Assembly: GCA_905147135.1 (NCBI GenBank)
Contig: LR990050.1
Span: 13,080,001-13,144,000, forward strand
DNA from: Blastobasis lacticolella
Lineage: Eukaryota > Arthropoda > Insecta > Lepidoptera > Blastobasidae
Direction of reading: 5' to 3'
Length of the DNA: 64,000 nucleotides
Part shown: positions 35,501 to 48,811 of the stretch, piece by piece
Layout of the letters: each line of letters starts with the position of its first letter
How positions within the stretch are numbered: the stretch's first letter is position 1
The notes under the pieces: generated by a model
Told to the model about the DNA's origin: nothing
Seen by the model: only the letters and a program-made list of their open reading frames with translations
Database searches by the model: none
Position numbers and translations under genes: made by a program

Positions 35501-36002
35501 TGGATGCGTTATTGAATATTTCCTTTTTTATCAAAGGGTAAAAGTATGATAGCTCTGTCCAATGGACAATGTTGTGATGAAATGTCTTGAGGGATGCACA
35601 GCATGTGGCGAGCGCTCACCGTTTGGAAGCCGCCTTTGTGTTATTCTCCCAAATTAACATATTATTTTAATTTTTAATCCCTTCCCATTAAAGTTGTGTC
35701 AGTAGGCAACCAACTGACAAGTTGGGAGCTTCTTATGACAATCTTGTCACTCAGCGTGATGTAAATTATGTTCTGATAATAAAAATCAATTTTATTTGGA
35801 TATTATAATTCTAAATTGCTAACTCGTTACAAAATTCTTCAGTCTGTTTGTTACATTTTTAAGTTTGTCGCAAATGTTGTACAAATACATCAACATTATT
35901 TTGTACACATCGAGGCAAATGCTGTTGCAGAACTTGCAGATAAAAGGTCAGAGCCCTATTTTCTTTCTTTATTTTGAACCGCCCGCCCCGAGCCTGGTTT
36001 TC
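32573..36002. other. Intergenic DNA, no gene recognised
   Basis: Mostly unique. 34440-34560 (CATCCCGACTTCTGCCAGGG and onward) resembles 60780-60860 and is a dispersed repeat. Open frames at 33075-33257 and 33919-34143 have no domain signal. Confidence 0.5.
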
Positions 36003-36560
36003 AATTTCGATTTTGGGCAAGGAAAAATCAATATTTCGATGCATTATACTAAGTTTCCCTATTTTGAACCGTTCGATGAATGAATAACGCTTTATTGCAC
36101 AATGAAAAGTATGCAATGGGTAACTTAAATTAACAGCAGGAGAAGCAACAGGCGGCCTTATCGCTTAAAGCGATTTCTTCCAGGCAACCTTTTTGAGTAG
36201 TTAACTGTTGACAGAAGTGCATGATAAGGAAATTCGATTTTGGTGTTACAAATATAATTTAAAACATATTGAATTTTTCACGCCAAAAATCAAACTTTGA
36301 ACCGTTAGAGTCGTTGCGAACGATTAAAGAATAGGCACTTTATTTTTTTACCGGGCCCTATTTATTTAACTATTCGCCTGGAGTTGACCTTTCGATTTTG
36401 ATTTTTGGCCTTCACAATTTTATATTTTGATGCATGACTCTGAATTTTCCGTTTTTTGAACCATTCGCATTCAGTGTAGCCAACGAAATTTATAAAATAT
36501 TGAATTTTTGTTACCGAAAAACTTATAATTTAAAACCATTTTTCAAAAATAGAGCCCCTG
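36003..36560 (+). repeat. Degenerate repeat array built on a TTTTGAACCGTTCG-like unit
   Basis: Units of about 80 bases recur at roughly 36003-36080, 36230-36312, 36393-36470 and 36480-36555. Each has TTCGATTTTGG or TTTTTGG early, a TATTTTGATGCAT- or ATATTGAATTTT-like middle, and TTTTGAACC(G/A)TT at the end. An earlier TATTTTGAACCGCCCG lies at about 35971. A LINE tail has inserted into the array (36076-36195). Origin unknown; no coding signal. Confidence 0.5.
36076..36195 (-). mobile_element. LINE 3' end, minus orientation
   Basis: GATGAATGAATAACGCTTTA followed by TTGCACAATGAAAAG and GGCGGCCTTATCGCTTAAAG is a typical lepidopteran LINE 3' terminal text with a (GAAT)n tail. No reverse transcriptase left. 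Confidence 0.55.
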
Positions 36561-39500
36561 AACTCTGAATGTCTATGGTCAAGTCCTTGTTTCATTAATT
36601 TTCCATAAAAATTCTATTTAAATCAGATTGTTTTTCGTTTCTTTTTCCCTAGATGTTTTATGTTACTCAGTGACAAACGACCACCTGATCCACCTGATGA
36701 AAAGCGTAAAGCCTTCAAACAATCAAACTAATATTTATTCATTAGCATAGAAGATTACCTACATAAATACTTAGCAAATCGCCCAACCAATAACCTCTTA
36801 ATTCCCTTAGCACATACAGAGCCCGCAAGTATAGCACAATAAGATAAATTACCAAGCGAACAAACATAAACTGGCGCTGCACTAAATCACGTCGGCAAGG
36901 TGCTGTATTACGGTTATCTATTGCAATAACTCGTTGGGCGTTAAAACGGCCGCGAGCTCGCAAAGGGAACAATTTAATTGAATAAAATTAGCCAATAAAG
37001 TTCGCTTGTCGAATCCTACAATGGAATACCGCGTGCGTACGGGCTTGGTCGTAAAATGCCTTATTTAGTGGCTCCTCCTCGGGGAATCCACATTAAGGCT
37101 TGCCTCGGCACGCTTACAAGTGTTCAATACCTTATGGGAGGTAATAGTTTTGTGCCATTGTCGTTGCGGATTGTCCAACAGTGTTTATCATGGCGAGGTT
37201 TCGAGCGCCAGAGTGCGGTTGATGGGATAGTAGGCGGATTACTTTTATTTTTAAATGTAGCTGTCGGTTGGTATTTAGCGAAAATAAGCCATAGGTTATA
37301 TAAAGTGAAGTAATCCTTCTTGAACCCAATCATATAAAATACACACAGAATTGTTATGCATATTGTGACTACACTTGTAGTATGGATTATATTTTTTACG
37401 CCTTTTTTGAATGTAGATTTTGATTCGAAGAAATATCCATATTTTAAAACGAAAAAAAACGGCACATGTAATGACACGAAACTTTCTACAATCGAACATT
37501 AGCCGCGGGTGGATTTATTAAATTCGATTTATTTCTCGTAATCAAACATCGTCGGTGTAATTTCGCGTTATTAATTCCGAAACTGAGTAATGGCGAAGTC
37601 CCGTTGTCTTAACAAATAAACATTAAGGTGAGTGCACTTGGCTCAAAGGCGGGGAGCACGCGCGGGCCCCGGGGCGACGCGACGCTGCTCACAGCGAGGA
37701 CTTAATCAACTTGCCAATTAGGTCGTGTTTGCCTAAACCTGTACCGATTGAGAGATGCCTTTTTTACCCACTCACTAAAGAAAGGAAAGGCCCGATAGAA
37801 CCATCGGCAGGAACGTGGAAAAATTTACTTTAACGCATAAATATTTACGACCATGACTTTATGAAACACGTGTACACTTATCTAACCAGAATCGGTATGT
37901 GGCGTATTGGCACTCAATTTCGCGTAACCGTGTAACTAGTTGCAGTGGTTATAAATACTTAGCTCTCAAAATTAACGGCTCAGTAATAAGTGACGAAGAA
38001 CTTAATAAGACAGGTGCTCTCGCCTTCTATGAACTAATACGTACGTCGAGACGGCACGCTCTGAATATTCAGAGGATGTAAATCGAGACACGTAAATGTC
38101 AGCTTCCACATAACAAGATAATTGCAATTGTTGGATATTATTATGCCAATATAATAAAGCGAAATTGTTGAAGCCGTCGCTGTAATGATGTATCTCGGAA
38201 GTGGGCACGGGCGCGCGCCTCCGCCGTGCGTTGAATGCTAAGCGACACCGAATCGGCGCCCGCGCAGCCGTCGCCCGCGCAGACGCCAGCGGCCGCAATA
38301 AGCGAATTCAGCACACCAACGCTCAAACACACGCGTATGGTGTCAACACAAAAACGCGACACTTTTTACGCAGCTGATTTATCGGCAAATTCCTTCACAC
38401 CCTTCCTGCTTGCTGCTTGTTGCTTGTTATCCATGTAGAGTGCAAATCCCTCGTCCCCAATCAACATAAAAATCTCGGCTCATAATTGTAACTCATGCGG
38501 AATTTCGCTATTTGCAACTGTTCCCGTGACTAATGCCGGCCGCCGCTTTGTCGGCTGCGGTAATGAGACGCGCGCGGCCGGGAGACAAATTCGCCCCATA
38601 AATATCGCGGGATGCGTCGATCTGCATCGTTAATTCAGCAAACTGGATATCGATATCGTAATTCATTCGCATCTTTATTACATCATTTATCCGATGCATC
38701 AAAAACGTCCCGCTAACTGTTTCGGCCCCTGAATATAAATAGACGCATCGGTAGAGTCGGGCCCAATTAAAATATCGGAGCTTCAGGCAATGACCAAAAA
38801 ATTCACTTTGACGTTTTTGTAAAAGCAGAAATTCGCAGCTGTCGCATAAAATTGTAGCCGAAATGAAGCACTATTTCATGAAACACGAATGCGATAATTA
38901 AAATGATGGATCCCGGTCGTGAGTATCGGTCCACGTGGCAGGTCGCTGCGGGCGCGGAGCGACGATTATTCCAGAAGAACGAGTGTTCCTGAAACCCGAA
39001 TTAGCTTGCACTGACATACCGGACACAGAAGCATGCCACACACGCGGCCTCATCCGCCAATCCTTTATGCAAATGCACCCATATCGCGGTGCAGTTTAAT
39101 GCAGTGCCCGTACTAACGGCATGGGCGGAAGGCGCACGCGAACGACGCACACTGCCCTGCAACTCTTTTATTGCAGCGCTACTTTGTAAAAGCTTTAATT
39201 AACATTTTTCGAAGTCAGAATTTTAATATTGACTCGCACTAATCGACCAGCCCGGGCGATGTTGCGGCGTGTTAGCAACTTGTTAACAGCTTCGCGAGAC
39301 CTCATTATTTACTAAACAAACTGCGATAAGAACTAAACAAGCGTCTTGGACCGCTTTCGAGATTTGCGGATGGGAAAAAAATGGGCAGTTTTTTGTTATT
39401 CACCTGTTTTTCGGTACGATATCGTCTGCGGCAGTACCACCCGTGTTCTAATAAACACTTATCGGTTCCTGATCTTAGGAAGCGAAGAATTATGGCATAT

Positions 39501-42048
39501 TTAAACAATTTATGGGTGCCGCAAAACAAGGGACACGCTGATAAGCCTCCCGTTCGCCGATAACGTTCTTTGGATCATTTGCCGAATACTATATTTCACA
39601 TCAGCACCGTAGTGAGAAATATGTATTGTATTGTGTAACCAAGTGCATACAAATGAACAAAAACGAATTTGTTTACCAATTCGGACCAATAAAATATATA
39701 AAGTAAACCACATAACTGCTTGTTTTGATTGATATTTGGGATGATTTCGATATAAAAGAAAAATAAATATTTGTAACAGAGCAGTGCGAATGATCGAGTC
39801 TGCCTATTCTCCTTCAGACAAAAATGAAGGTGAGAAATAAGAATCAACAAATTAAGACATTGATGTCAATAACATTACCTATTTTAAATATCTAATGAAC
39901 TCTAATGAATTGTATTTTACAGATAATTGCTAATGGTAATAATATTGGTCGCATACGAATCGTCATTTATGATTATTGTATTAGTTACCGACTTCTGTCT
40001 TTTTTGTACTTTTGTCATGGTGAGACGAAAATCAAATTGAATGTATTGGCACGAATGGAATTTCCTGGCATGTATCGTCAACATAACAATTTACCCGAAG
40101 TGCATTTAATAACACTTCGGGTAAATTTTTGCGAATGCGAATGCGAATGGTTTTGACATCTCTGGTGTTGCTAATATCTATATGCAGCGGTGTCTACTTT
40201 TCATCCGGTGCCTTCTTTGCCTTCCGTATGACATAAAAAATTGGTGCAAACGCGAGTACCTATACCCTGGATTAACGTTTACCTACCCAATTTAGAATAT
40301 ATTTTACAAAATGTCGTGTTCTTCCCAGAGTCGGTACCAAAATAGTTAGATATTTAATACACACTTAATTTAGGTACATATTACGTGGGAATATTCACTT
40401 GGGCCACTTGGCCGGAAAAGTTGGTCCGACAGTCGGATCAAGTAGAAAAATCCTGATAGACGTTGCCCAAATTAATAAAATGGTTGACAACGAGATTACA
40501 AATTCCAGTGTCTCCCATTTTTGAATTTAATAATTTTCTTTCCAATACCAAGAAGAATAAAGATTGCTGTTGATTCGGTTCTCGGGCCTAACTTATCAGA
40601 GCAAGTGGTCTATAAGAATTAATAAACCTGATTTATGACAGTTTTAACAATAATCGTCCTGTTTTAATATGGTAATAATTTTACACCCACATTAGTTCTC
40701 GTAATAGGCATTGTGACTATTAATTCTAACGCTAAGAACAATGATAAAAGAGGGCTAAAGGCCCGAAACCATTCTCTCGCGGTCGTTGCGGTGTAGTTTA
40801 CAATATCCAAATGTAACACAATATTTTCTGCCGACCGTGAAATTTGGTGCACCCATTGACGTCTTAATCCAATCAAGAAATTGATGCCCAAATTAGTTTA
40901 TAAGTTGTTGTGTTCCAGTCGTTGCGGCTTAGTTTATTTATGCATTGATAGTCCGAATGCGTGTCCATAACATTAAACTTCGACAAATTGAGATAGGTCC
41001 GGTCGGTTGTAAATTGTCATTATAATTAGTAAGCAATTTCGGCGGTTTGCTTTTGGACGATGATCGGTTTCGGAATTTATTAGGTTAATAATTGTTTCTT
41101 TAATGTTTTGTGGAAGACGTACAGGAAAATTTTGGCTCAGTGTAAAATTGTGTTTAAAATATTTGATTAAGTATGTTTTTTTCTTATTCCATACGGAATA
41201 CCCACAATAGGTAGGTATACATATTTTTAAAACTTCACCATATTTATTAAGAAGACACTCTAAGATATACTACTCGTACGATATTGTTTAAGTAATATTT
41301 AATTTCTGAGGTCTATTACTTAATTGCGCAGTTGTTTTCACCAATAACAACAAGACTATCACAAAAATGGTATCATTCCTTCAAAACTATCGGTGTAAGA
41401 TATAGCACTTAAAAAATTTAAACCGATGACAAGGCTTTTATAATCACTATTTAAACCAAAACCACTGAATTCACTCGAAAGTGTTTTACGTACAAAGTAG
41501 AGATATTACGATGAAACTTCATTATCCGTCGTCTCCTCACATTACCACCTCATTATGTGAGTATCAATTTGGAGGGAATATGGCGCCGGGCTATTTCGTC
41601 ATCTCAATTGTTGACTTGATTCTAAAGGGTTATGTAAGGGTTGTCAAAAGGTAACTTGACTATTAGGTAATATGTAAGTATTTAATATTTTAGTATTCAC
41701 ATTCATATTCATTTATTCGTTTTAATAATCGTAGTAGAGAGTCATATGATGGCTCACTTAATGAATGATGTGGTAGTAGAAAACGCTTGTGTATGTCATA
41801 CCGGAAAACAAAAACAGAACACATGGAAACATGTAACTGATATCTCACGAAAAAGGTTTATGCCATGCCATATTTATTTTATTCAAATAATTGGATAAAA
41901 AATTTTCAAATGTAGTATTTTGGAATAATAATGGTGTATGGTGCTTCTGACATTGTTTTATGTGCATTCGGCTTAGTATATATTTGGCCACCCCGTTAAT
42001 CATTGTCTAAAATGGAACGAATTAATGAAACAACTGAAATTGACTCCG
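36561..42048. other. Intergenic DNA with GC/CpG-richer unique blocks
   Basis: No gene recognised. 37610-37700, 38170-38330, 38520-38600 and 38920-39290 are CpG-rich, non-repetitive and contrast with the AT-rich surroundings. They are candidate regulatory blocks of ase or of a gene beyond the window (inference). A hairpin lies at 40088-40127, and a GAATGC triplet array at about 40132-40148. Confidence 0.45.
40088..40127 (+). repeat. 40-base hairpin (15-bp perfect arms, 10-base loop)
   Basis: AATTTACCCGAAGTG (40088-40102) is exactly complementary to CACTTCGGGTAAATT (40113-40127), with loop CATTTAATAA. It stands in otherwise unique DNA with no other inverted symmetry. Confidence 0.9.
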
Positions 42049-42063
42049 ATAAATGAAATTAAC

Positions 42064-42416
42064 TATTGGAGTGTTGGTGGCCGAATAGTTAAGGTATCCG
42101 ACTCGTAAGCGAGAGATTCGAATCCCACAGCGGCCATGTACCAATGACTCTTTTCTGAGTTGTGTACATTAGTTGAATGCTAACCGATGATTTTACGGTG
42201 AGGAAAAACATCGTGATGAAACCTGCACATTCAGGCGACTGAATGTGTAACCATGATGCAATCTGGTCTGGTCTGGTTGCAGGGTCACCGAGGTCAGATG
42301 GCAGTCCCTCCGCTGTAATTATCTGATTTGCCAAATCCTGGATGGTTAAGACGGACCTCGGGCTCTCGTGCGCGAGAACACAACCGAAACATTAAAGCCA
42401 CGTTGATTATTTTTTT
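42064..42416 (+). mobile_element. tRNA-derived SINE, copy 7, full length, plus orientation
   Basis: Starts with the tRNA-like head (GGTGGCCGAATAGTTAAGG, then ACTCGTAAGCGAGAG and a B-box-like GATTCGAATCCCA) and continues through the body in the opposite sense from most copies, ending GAAACATTAAAGCCACGTTG plus a T-rich tail. Flanked by ATAAATGAAATTAAC (42049-42063) and ATAAATGAAATTGAC (42417-42431), a 15-base duplication with one mismatch. Confidence 0.9.
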
Positions 42417-43548
42417 ATAAATGAAATTGACAATATTATTTTATTTTTATAAGTTTGCTGACAACCCTATCCTATTAAAACTATAATGACACAGGGCCGG
42501 TGACCGGCGTTTCTCACTCGGTCACTATAAAGCTATTATTAATACATATCTTTTTTCTAACTGCCTCGTTATCTGACGCAGGAATCCTTTCAATCCATCC
42601 ATTCTATTGTTTTTGGTCCAGCTTTTTTGTGTTGATATCGATATTTTTTACGATGGGTGTATCGATAAAACAGTGATTTGTTCTTAACAGATATCCGAAG
42701 TAAGATGCCTCTAGGGCTCATACGATTCGTATATCATTCCGCGGCAATGTTTCTTTTGTATGTTAATATTTCGTTGTTATTCCGACTGTGTGTATTTATG
42801 AGCCGCTTGCGCAGCTATGTGTAGCACTTCTTTGTTTACAACGTGTTGTATAGTAATAGGGAGAATTTACTTGTTTTAACTCTGTACCACATATAATTTT
42901 TGTTTGATATTAGATTAATACATTCATAGCTTGTGCCTTTTAGGATTTTGCTTTAACCCGTAAAGCAACACACCATTTACACCACATCGAAAGCCTTTAT
43001 AGTCTTTTGTTTGATACAAGCTTGCTCTACGTTAGTATTGTCATAATCTCCATGCTTGTCAGGTGGGTTGGAGATCGTTGTTTTTAAAATACTATATTAA
43101 AAGTGTACATATTAAACTATTGCTATTAATAGCACATTTTCTTTAGTTATCCCGTGACAATGATGAATTCAACTACGTTGAAATATCAGGCTACTTGTTG
43201 ACCAAGTTACGCGATAAAAACCCGTAAAATCTATACACTATTTATAATAACTAATATTCTAAAGAGAAAAGTTTTGATTACGAAAATTGTTTCACTAACA
43301 GGTAGCTTGCTACAGCTACTTGGTACATTCTTTCTGAGCTGCAAAAACACGGGCAAAAACCGCGGAAGTTGGCTACTTATAACAGAAAAAAAAGTGGACA
43401 AATTCACACAGCGTCATTTAGCCTCAAAGTAAGCAAAGCGTGGGTGTTAAATAAACTACTAACATACTGTTTTTTAATAAGTAGGTACATACTTATTATA
43501 CATACTACACCTAGACCCATAACAGAAATTAAATTTATCATTAAATTT

Positions 43549-43622
43549 CTGCTCGGCCTGGAATCGAACCCGGGGCCTCTGCGTGGCAGACCGCCATGAT
43601 TACCAACAGAACCACTGAGGTT
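43549..43622 (-). pseudogene. tRNA-Gly(GCC)-like remnant
   Basis: On the minus strand CTCAGTGGTTCTGTTGGTAA is followed by GGTCTGCCACGCAGAGG and CCCGGGTTCGATTCCAGG. The TGCCACG anticodon-loop text and the B box (GGTTCGATTCC) are those of tRNA-Gly with anticodon GCC. The acceptor arms do not pair, and the anticodon and T stems have mismatches, so it is not a working tRNA. It may be the head of another SINE family. Confidence 0.5.
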
Positions 43623-44267
43623 GTCAATATTTGATTCTGGTTTACTTAAATCAGTATAGACCAAGGTTAGAGTAATTAAATTCTTCCACTAAATCTTCTT
43701 GGAAGAATTATTTCGAGAATGAAATTTAAAATCGATCGAAACTCGATTGCTCAGGCTTATTTGAGTTGATCTGACACTAAACGTCTCCTAATTACGCTAT
43801 ATCCCGATATATTCATATTTCTTTGCTTCCATAAAGATGCTACAGTAAGATGATGATAAGAACCTTATTGTACACATTCGTGTCCTCCTGTATGGATGTT
43901 ACCGACAAAGAAAGCCCAACAATATCTGAATATTGCTAAGTAGCGTGTAAAGTATTTGATATTTTATGTGGTCACTTCATAACGCCGCGAGGTATTAAGG
44001 CTATAATTTAGCCCCTAAAGAGATATCAATTTGGGGATAAAATTCGCACATTGCTGTAAGCTGCTTGTTAAAATGTAGTTTTGTCAGATTATTTGGTATC
44101 CATAGGTATATTCAAGATACGTATGTAATGTTACATAATTCGTTAAACGAATACTTTGTTGTTGTATGAAGGATTTTAAAGCGGTTGTAAGTACTGATGT
44201 GATTTTTTTCTTACTTTTTATTGAACAATAGAGTACTGAACTTAGATCTCAATTATTTTCGCCAACT

Positions 44268-44395
44268 AATCAAAATCAAAATTTCTTTATTAAGTAGGAC
44301 ATTAAATATTTTTTTCAATCGTTGAAGAGGAGGGGGTAGGAAAGTAGAAAGGAAACACATAATGACATGTTGGCCGCCCCAGGACCGTATAATCA
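44268..44395 (-). mobile_element. LINE 3' end, family shared with 1683-1800
   Basis: ATCAAAATCAAAATTTCTTT followed by AGTAGGACATTAAATATTT, GAGGAGGGGGTAGGAAAGTA and GGAAACACATAATGACATG matches 1683-1800 in order. On the minus strand it ends in (TTTTGA)n, a LINE-type tail. Confidence 0.55.
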
Positions 44396-47300
44396 AATCT
44401 TTATATTACTTTCTGTTCTAGAACAGGGCGTTAGCATAGTTTTTGCTTGTCTCTCATCGACACTGATCATATTTGACTGCATGGTCATAAACCTTACCTA
44501 TCGATAGATAGCTTACGTAAATCACTTAACCCAAAATCTGCCCTTTGAATTTATGGCCCAAATAATTCTGTTGCCACAAATGTAACACGTATTTCATAGC
44601 TTTCCATCGAGCGCAATTAAAATGCCATGTTAAAACACCTCACCAATATATTTTCATAATTGCTACATTCCACACATCGTAGGCAACCGCGGTATCGATT
44701 CGAATCGGATAGCTATCTATATCGATTATGGTGTCGGACATGCGAGATGATTGATTCTCCTATTTGTATAATATCGTCGAGCAATCCTTAAACGGTTTGG
44801 TGGGAATTAATAGAGTTGTTTGTTTTAGTGGTCGCTTCTACAAGGATAACGGTGCAGTGGCTGTGGCGCGACGGGCGCTGTTACGTTATAGTTGTGAAGG
44901 GTAGGCAAATAGTTCCAAAGTCCGCCGTTAATGAAATAAAATCGTCTGGCTGTTCAGTCGGATGGTAGTAAGAGGAGCGTCCCCGCGGGCGCTCATCTTA
45001 TTCGAAGCCTTATAATGAGGTGCTGGGAAAACGGTGCATTTGCTTTTAAGGTGTTTGTCCACGTGATGTGCGCTTTTTTGATGACGATTTTAGGTACTAA
45101 TATTACTGATAAATGCAAAAGTTTGGTAGTAATGGATGGAGGTTTGAATGGGAGTTACTCTATCACGCAAACAGTACATCAGGTATTGGTGATATTTTAC
45201 AGTATTGTAAATGTTATAAACCAGAAACACGTAAGATAATAATATGGTAACAATTTGTATGTAATTTTATGTGTTGATATATGTCTTTTTCTTTTTTGTT
45301 TATGTTGTGTTGTGACATTTCTAGTTATAATAAATGAGTTATTCGTTTATTTATTTAAGAAGCAGCTAAAATCCTATGTTTAGGCGGAAACCGAATTATA
45401 AGGAGACGAAGTCGCGGCCAATAGCTTGTAGTAATAGCATTTTGAAATAAACCTTTTATAAGTATTTTATATAAATTTTTTATCATCCTCTCTATCTATT
45501 TAATTTCATCTTAATTTTCCATATATGTTTGGTGAGTGTAACGTCCACATTATTTAACCGCTTCTGTTTAACTTAGAGCTGATCACAGATCAATAAATAT
45601 TTATATTGTGTTAATGACAAAGAACGTTTTCGATTGAGATTTAATAGATAACATGGCGGGCTTAGCCTCTGGCCTTCCATTTCTAATGTAATACGGAGAT
45701 TTATTAATGAAAGCTTTTGGACCTCATGATTCACTCATAGCTGTTCTGACTCATTTATTTTAATCGAAGAGCCCACTGTTCATTTGAATATTATTAGGAG
45801 GTATTATTTTTTTATTACTGCGGTTCAAAGGTCTTGGGATATTCGATTTGTGGACGCATCTCTATTATCCGAAGACGTTCCAGGAAAGTAAAAAGCGAAA
45901 AAATAAAAATTAAATTATTTCTCATAAGCCAGGCACTGGAAAACAAAGTGGCCGATTACAGCGAATAAAATTCATTGCCTAATTGATAGTGGTAGTAAAT
46001 ACTGAACAATAAAATCGATATCGATGGCTCGATCGTTAATCGAGACCTTGACTCGATTGCGCCGCGACATTGTTCTCGGTGCGCCCGCGCAGTAATTGTA
46101 GATCGCTCCCGATACTCCGGCAATTTGATGATAAATGCACCCACCGTGTGTTTACATTGATATATTCTCAACTGCACTGAACTAAGATTAATAAGTTATT
46201 ATTTATTCCTGTCATACACTTTTTTATAATAGAGGAAGGTATACGAGCAAGCAGGTCATCTAATTTTAGATTAGTGATCACATTTACATACTTGGCGTAT
46301 GAAATACAGAAAACGAAATATCTTTTAGACTTATCTTTTTGACAAACCGGAAGACGCGAAGTGGATGTGAATTGGGACGATATCGATATTCGACCATCGA
46401 CGATATTAACATAGTAGTCTTCTATCTATGTGGTTTAGAACTCACAAAACAGATCTGTCATGAGATCGTCAGCTACAGAACATACAGCCTATTACCGCTG
46501 TACTATTTTGTAAATAAAGCTTTAATAAATAAATAAAAAATATTATGTTCGGACCGAAACATCCCGACGTAGTACATAAACTGAAGTATTTCCCAAACTG
46601 CTGTATCGTTTATAATGAAATAAAGCTAGGAACCGTCTTGATTAAACTAGTTTTCAAATGAAGAAATCGCATCGAATTCGGTCTATCCGATCTGGAGCTA
46701 CGATGCCACAGACACACACAGATATAAATAAACGTAAAATTTATAACACTCCCTAAAACAAAAGGTGTGGCACTCGATAGGTAGTTTCTTCCCATAGGTT
46801 AAGGGAATGAGTGTTTTAGTACATTTGGTCGAGAGACGCTTTGGTAGAAAAGCGGAACTGCGAAAATCTCTCGCATTGTGTATAAAGTCTGTCTTGACAT
46901 GGAAGGCAACTCACCGCAGGCAAAGGAGTTTTGGCGGACACGGCAAGGCAGCAAGGCCATGTGGAGGGCCTAGGGTAGAAACTATCGGCCAAACATTGCA
47001 TCTAACCTCACCTATGATTGTAATGGTCGCTTCCATCAGGTATAGGTAAGCGAAGACGAGAGAGTGCATCTGTGCTAGGGCGATCACTTGCGCACGTTTG
47101 GTCACGGTCGAAACGGGAATACGCCACTAACAATGCGATTCTTCGTCGTCACGGCACTTACGAATTAATTATCGATAATTTTGTAAATGACGCACTGTAC
47201 ACCTGATGGTGGTAGGTTTGAGTACAGAAGCCTCTCATAAATGAGATCAAGACAGGCTATTTTTATAACATCATAGCACCAGAGAAAATTGAAATTCGAT

Positions 47301-48610
47301 AACGGGTGACTATTAATGTCTATCCGTAACTTTACTTCATTTATTAACGAAACTTATGATTATCTTTTTGGGTAGTTCAAAATGTGTCTCTAATTGATAG
47401 GTACATTCCAAACGGGTAACAATAATGAAAAAGTCTTCCACTTATCTAGCATTTCATATTACCATCACCATATCGGCCGCTTGAGTACCTAAAAGCATAA
47501 CATGTTAGCAAACCTATCGGTGTCATACTTATCCACTCCACTTCCATTATACCATAAACTAGGCTATAGCCGAACATAAGCCGTTCCTCCACTGGTATGA
47601 ACGAGGATAAAATCCAGCAATTGACTATTGGGCTGCTGATGTGAACACAGGCTTGCATAAATGACCGTCAATATTCGCTTGCTGCATCCAACTTCCACAT
47701 GCACCCTTTTGTAAATCGTCATTCCACCTAGTCAACATACTTTTATAGGTCGATCATACTGATATCTTTCAATACTTGTTTCGACATTGGATTTGTGGTA
47801 AGAAATCCGCAGCGGCGTTCCTCCCCTGTTATTAATGTGGGCAAGCACGCGCGACACGTGCCATTCCATTTGTCAACTCTGCTCGTTAACCGTTCGACTC
47901 TTTACATTTTTATTCGCACTGTTTACATAAGAAACACAATCGCAAACCAACATTCGGCCCTTCACGGTGGTAATTCTAAATTTAGACACACAAACGCTCC
48001 AAGAAAAATGTGAGCGAAGAAAATTTATTGCAAGCATTCCCAACGACGAGAGTCTTAAAAGCGCACTCTATTAAAATTTCCATAACGTGTACTCTAACCA
48101 TAAATTAATCTAAAAGCGCTGCTCGCTCCGAAAGCTATCTCGCATGCATCACTGCGATCTGCTAAAACTCCTAGAGCTGTGTAAAAAAAACTTTAATAAT
48201 TCCAATTAACCCTAATAATAGGCCCCGGGTCCAGTGGCGAGGCAGCGCGATTAAAAAGACAAATTCCTTAACCACTGGAGTACAATAGCAGGTTGCTTGC
48301 ATTCCCGCGCGGCATTAACGGAGCAGCGACCGGTAGCCGCGGTCGTCGCGCGCAGATATGATTAACACAAAGCCGATACATAATAAGCGATATTGGACCA
48401 GTCCGCGGGACATAATGCGCGCGAGCAGGTTCTGGCTGGCTACGGCTAGACGCCCGTAAACGTGATTTTTAATTAAGCGCCTGCGCCGCGTTCGGAGGAT
48501 ACGCTGCGGGCGCAACTTTTCGTTCTATGGGTGTTCAGCAATGACTTTGTAAGTCATTGTTAGGTGTCAAAATTAACTCGGTGTCGTTCATAATCTTAAT
48601 GGTTAGAAGA

Positions 48611-48811
48611 CGCTCTGAGGTCTAAGTTCTGTACATTCGTTGAATGCTAGCCGATGCTCTTACGGTAAAGACAACCATGACTCAATTTGGTCAGGTTCCC
48701 CTAGTAGCAGGGTCACGGAGGTCAGGTCACTGATCTGCTAAATCATGGTCAAGGCGGACCCCGGGCCCTCGTGTGCGAGAGCTCAACGAGGACATGAACA
48801 CCAAGACGATT
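48611..48811 (+). mobile_element. tRNA-derived SINE, copy 8, head missing
   Basis: Plus orientation. Body words GTACATTCGTTGAATGCTAG, CGATGCTCTTACGGTAAAG, GGTCAAGGCGGACC and GGGCCCTCGTGTGCGAGAGC are family-specific. The tRNA head and part of the middle (TTTCATCACGATG segment) are deleted. Confidence 0.8.

Larger units (their letters stand above)
42432..48600. other. Intergenic DNA, no gene recognised
   Basis: Holds a tRNA-Gly-like remnant (43549-43622) and a LINE tail (44268-44395). Clusters of ATCGAT-type words lie at 44695-44740, 46010-46070 and 46375-46410. GC/CpG-richer unique blocks lie at 44860-45000, 46060-46110 and 48290-48500. A 74-codon frame at 45015-45239 carries a hydrophobic stretch but nothing recognisable. 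Confidence 0.45.

Noticed and set aside
42064..42140. tRNA gene at the head of SINE copy 7
   Set aside because: The tRNA-like head is continuous with the SINE body and is repeated in other copies. It is a SINE promoter, not a tRNA gene.
45015..45239. 74-codon frame with a membrane-like stretch
   Set aside because: No family resemblance. The length is within chance expectation for this composition.
46807..47105. Overlapping open frames on both strands (61-80 codons)
   Set aside because: Frames open on both strands with no domain indicate composition, not coding.
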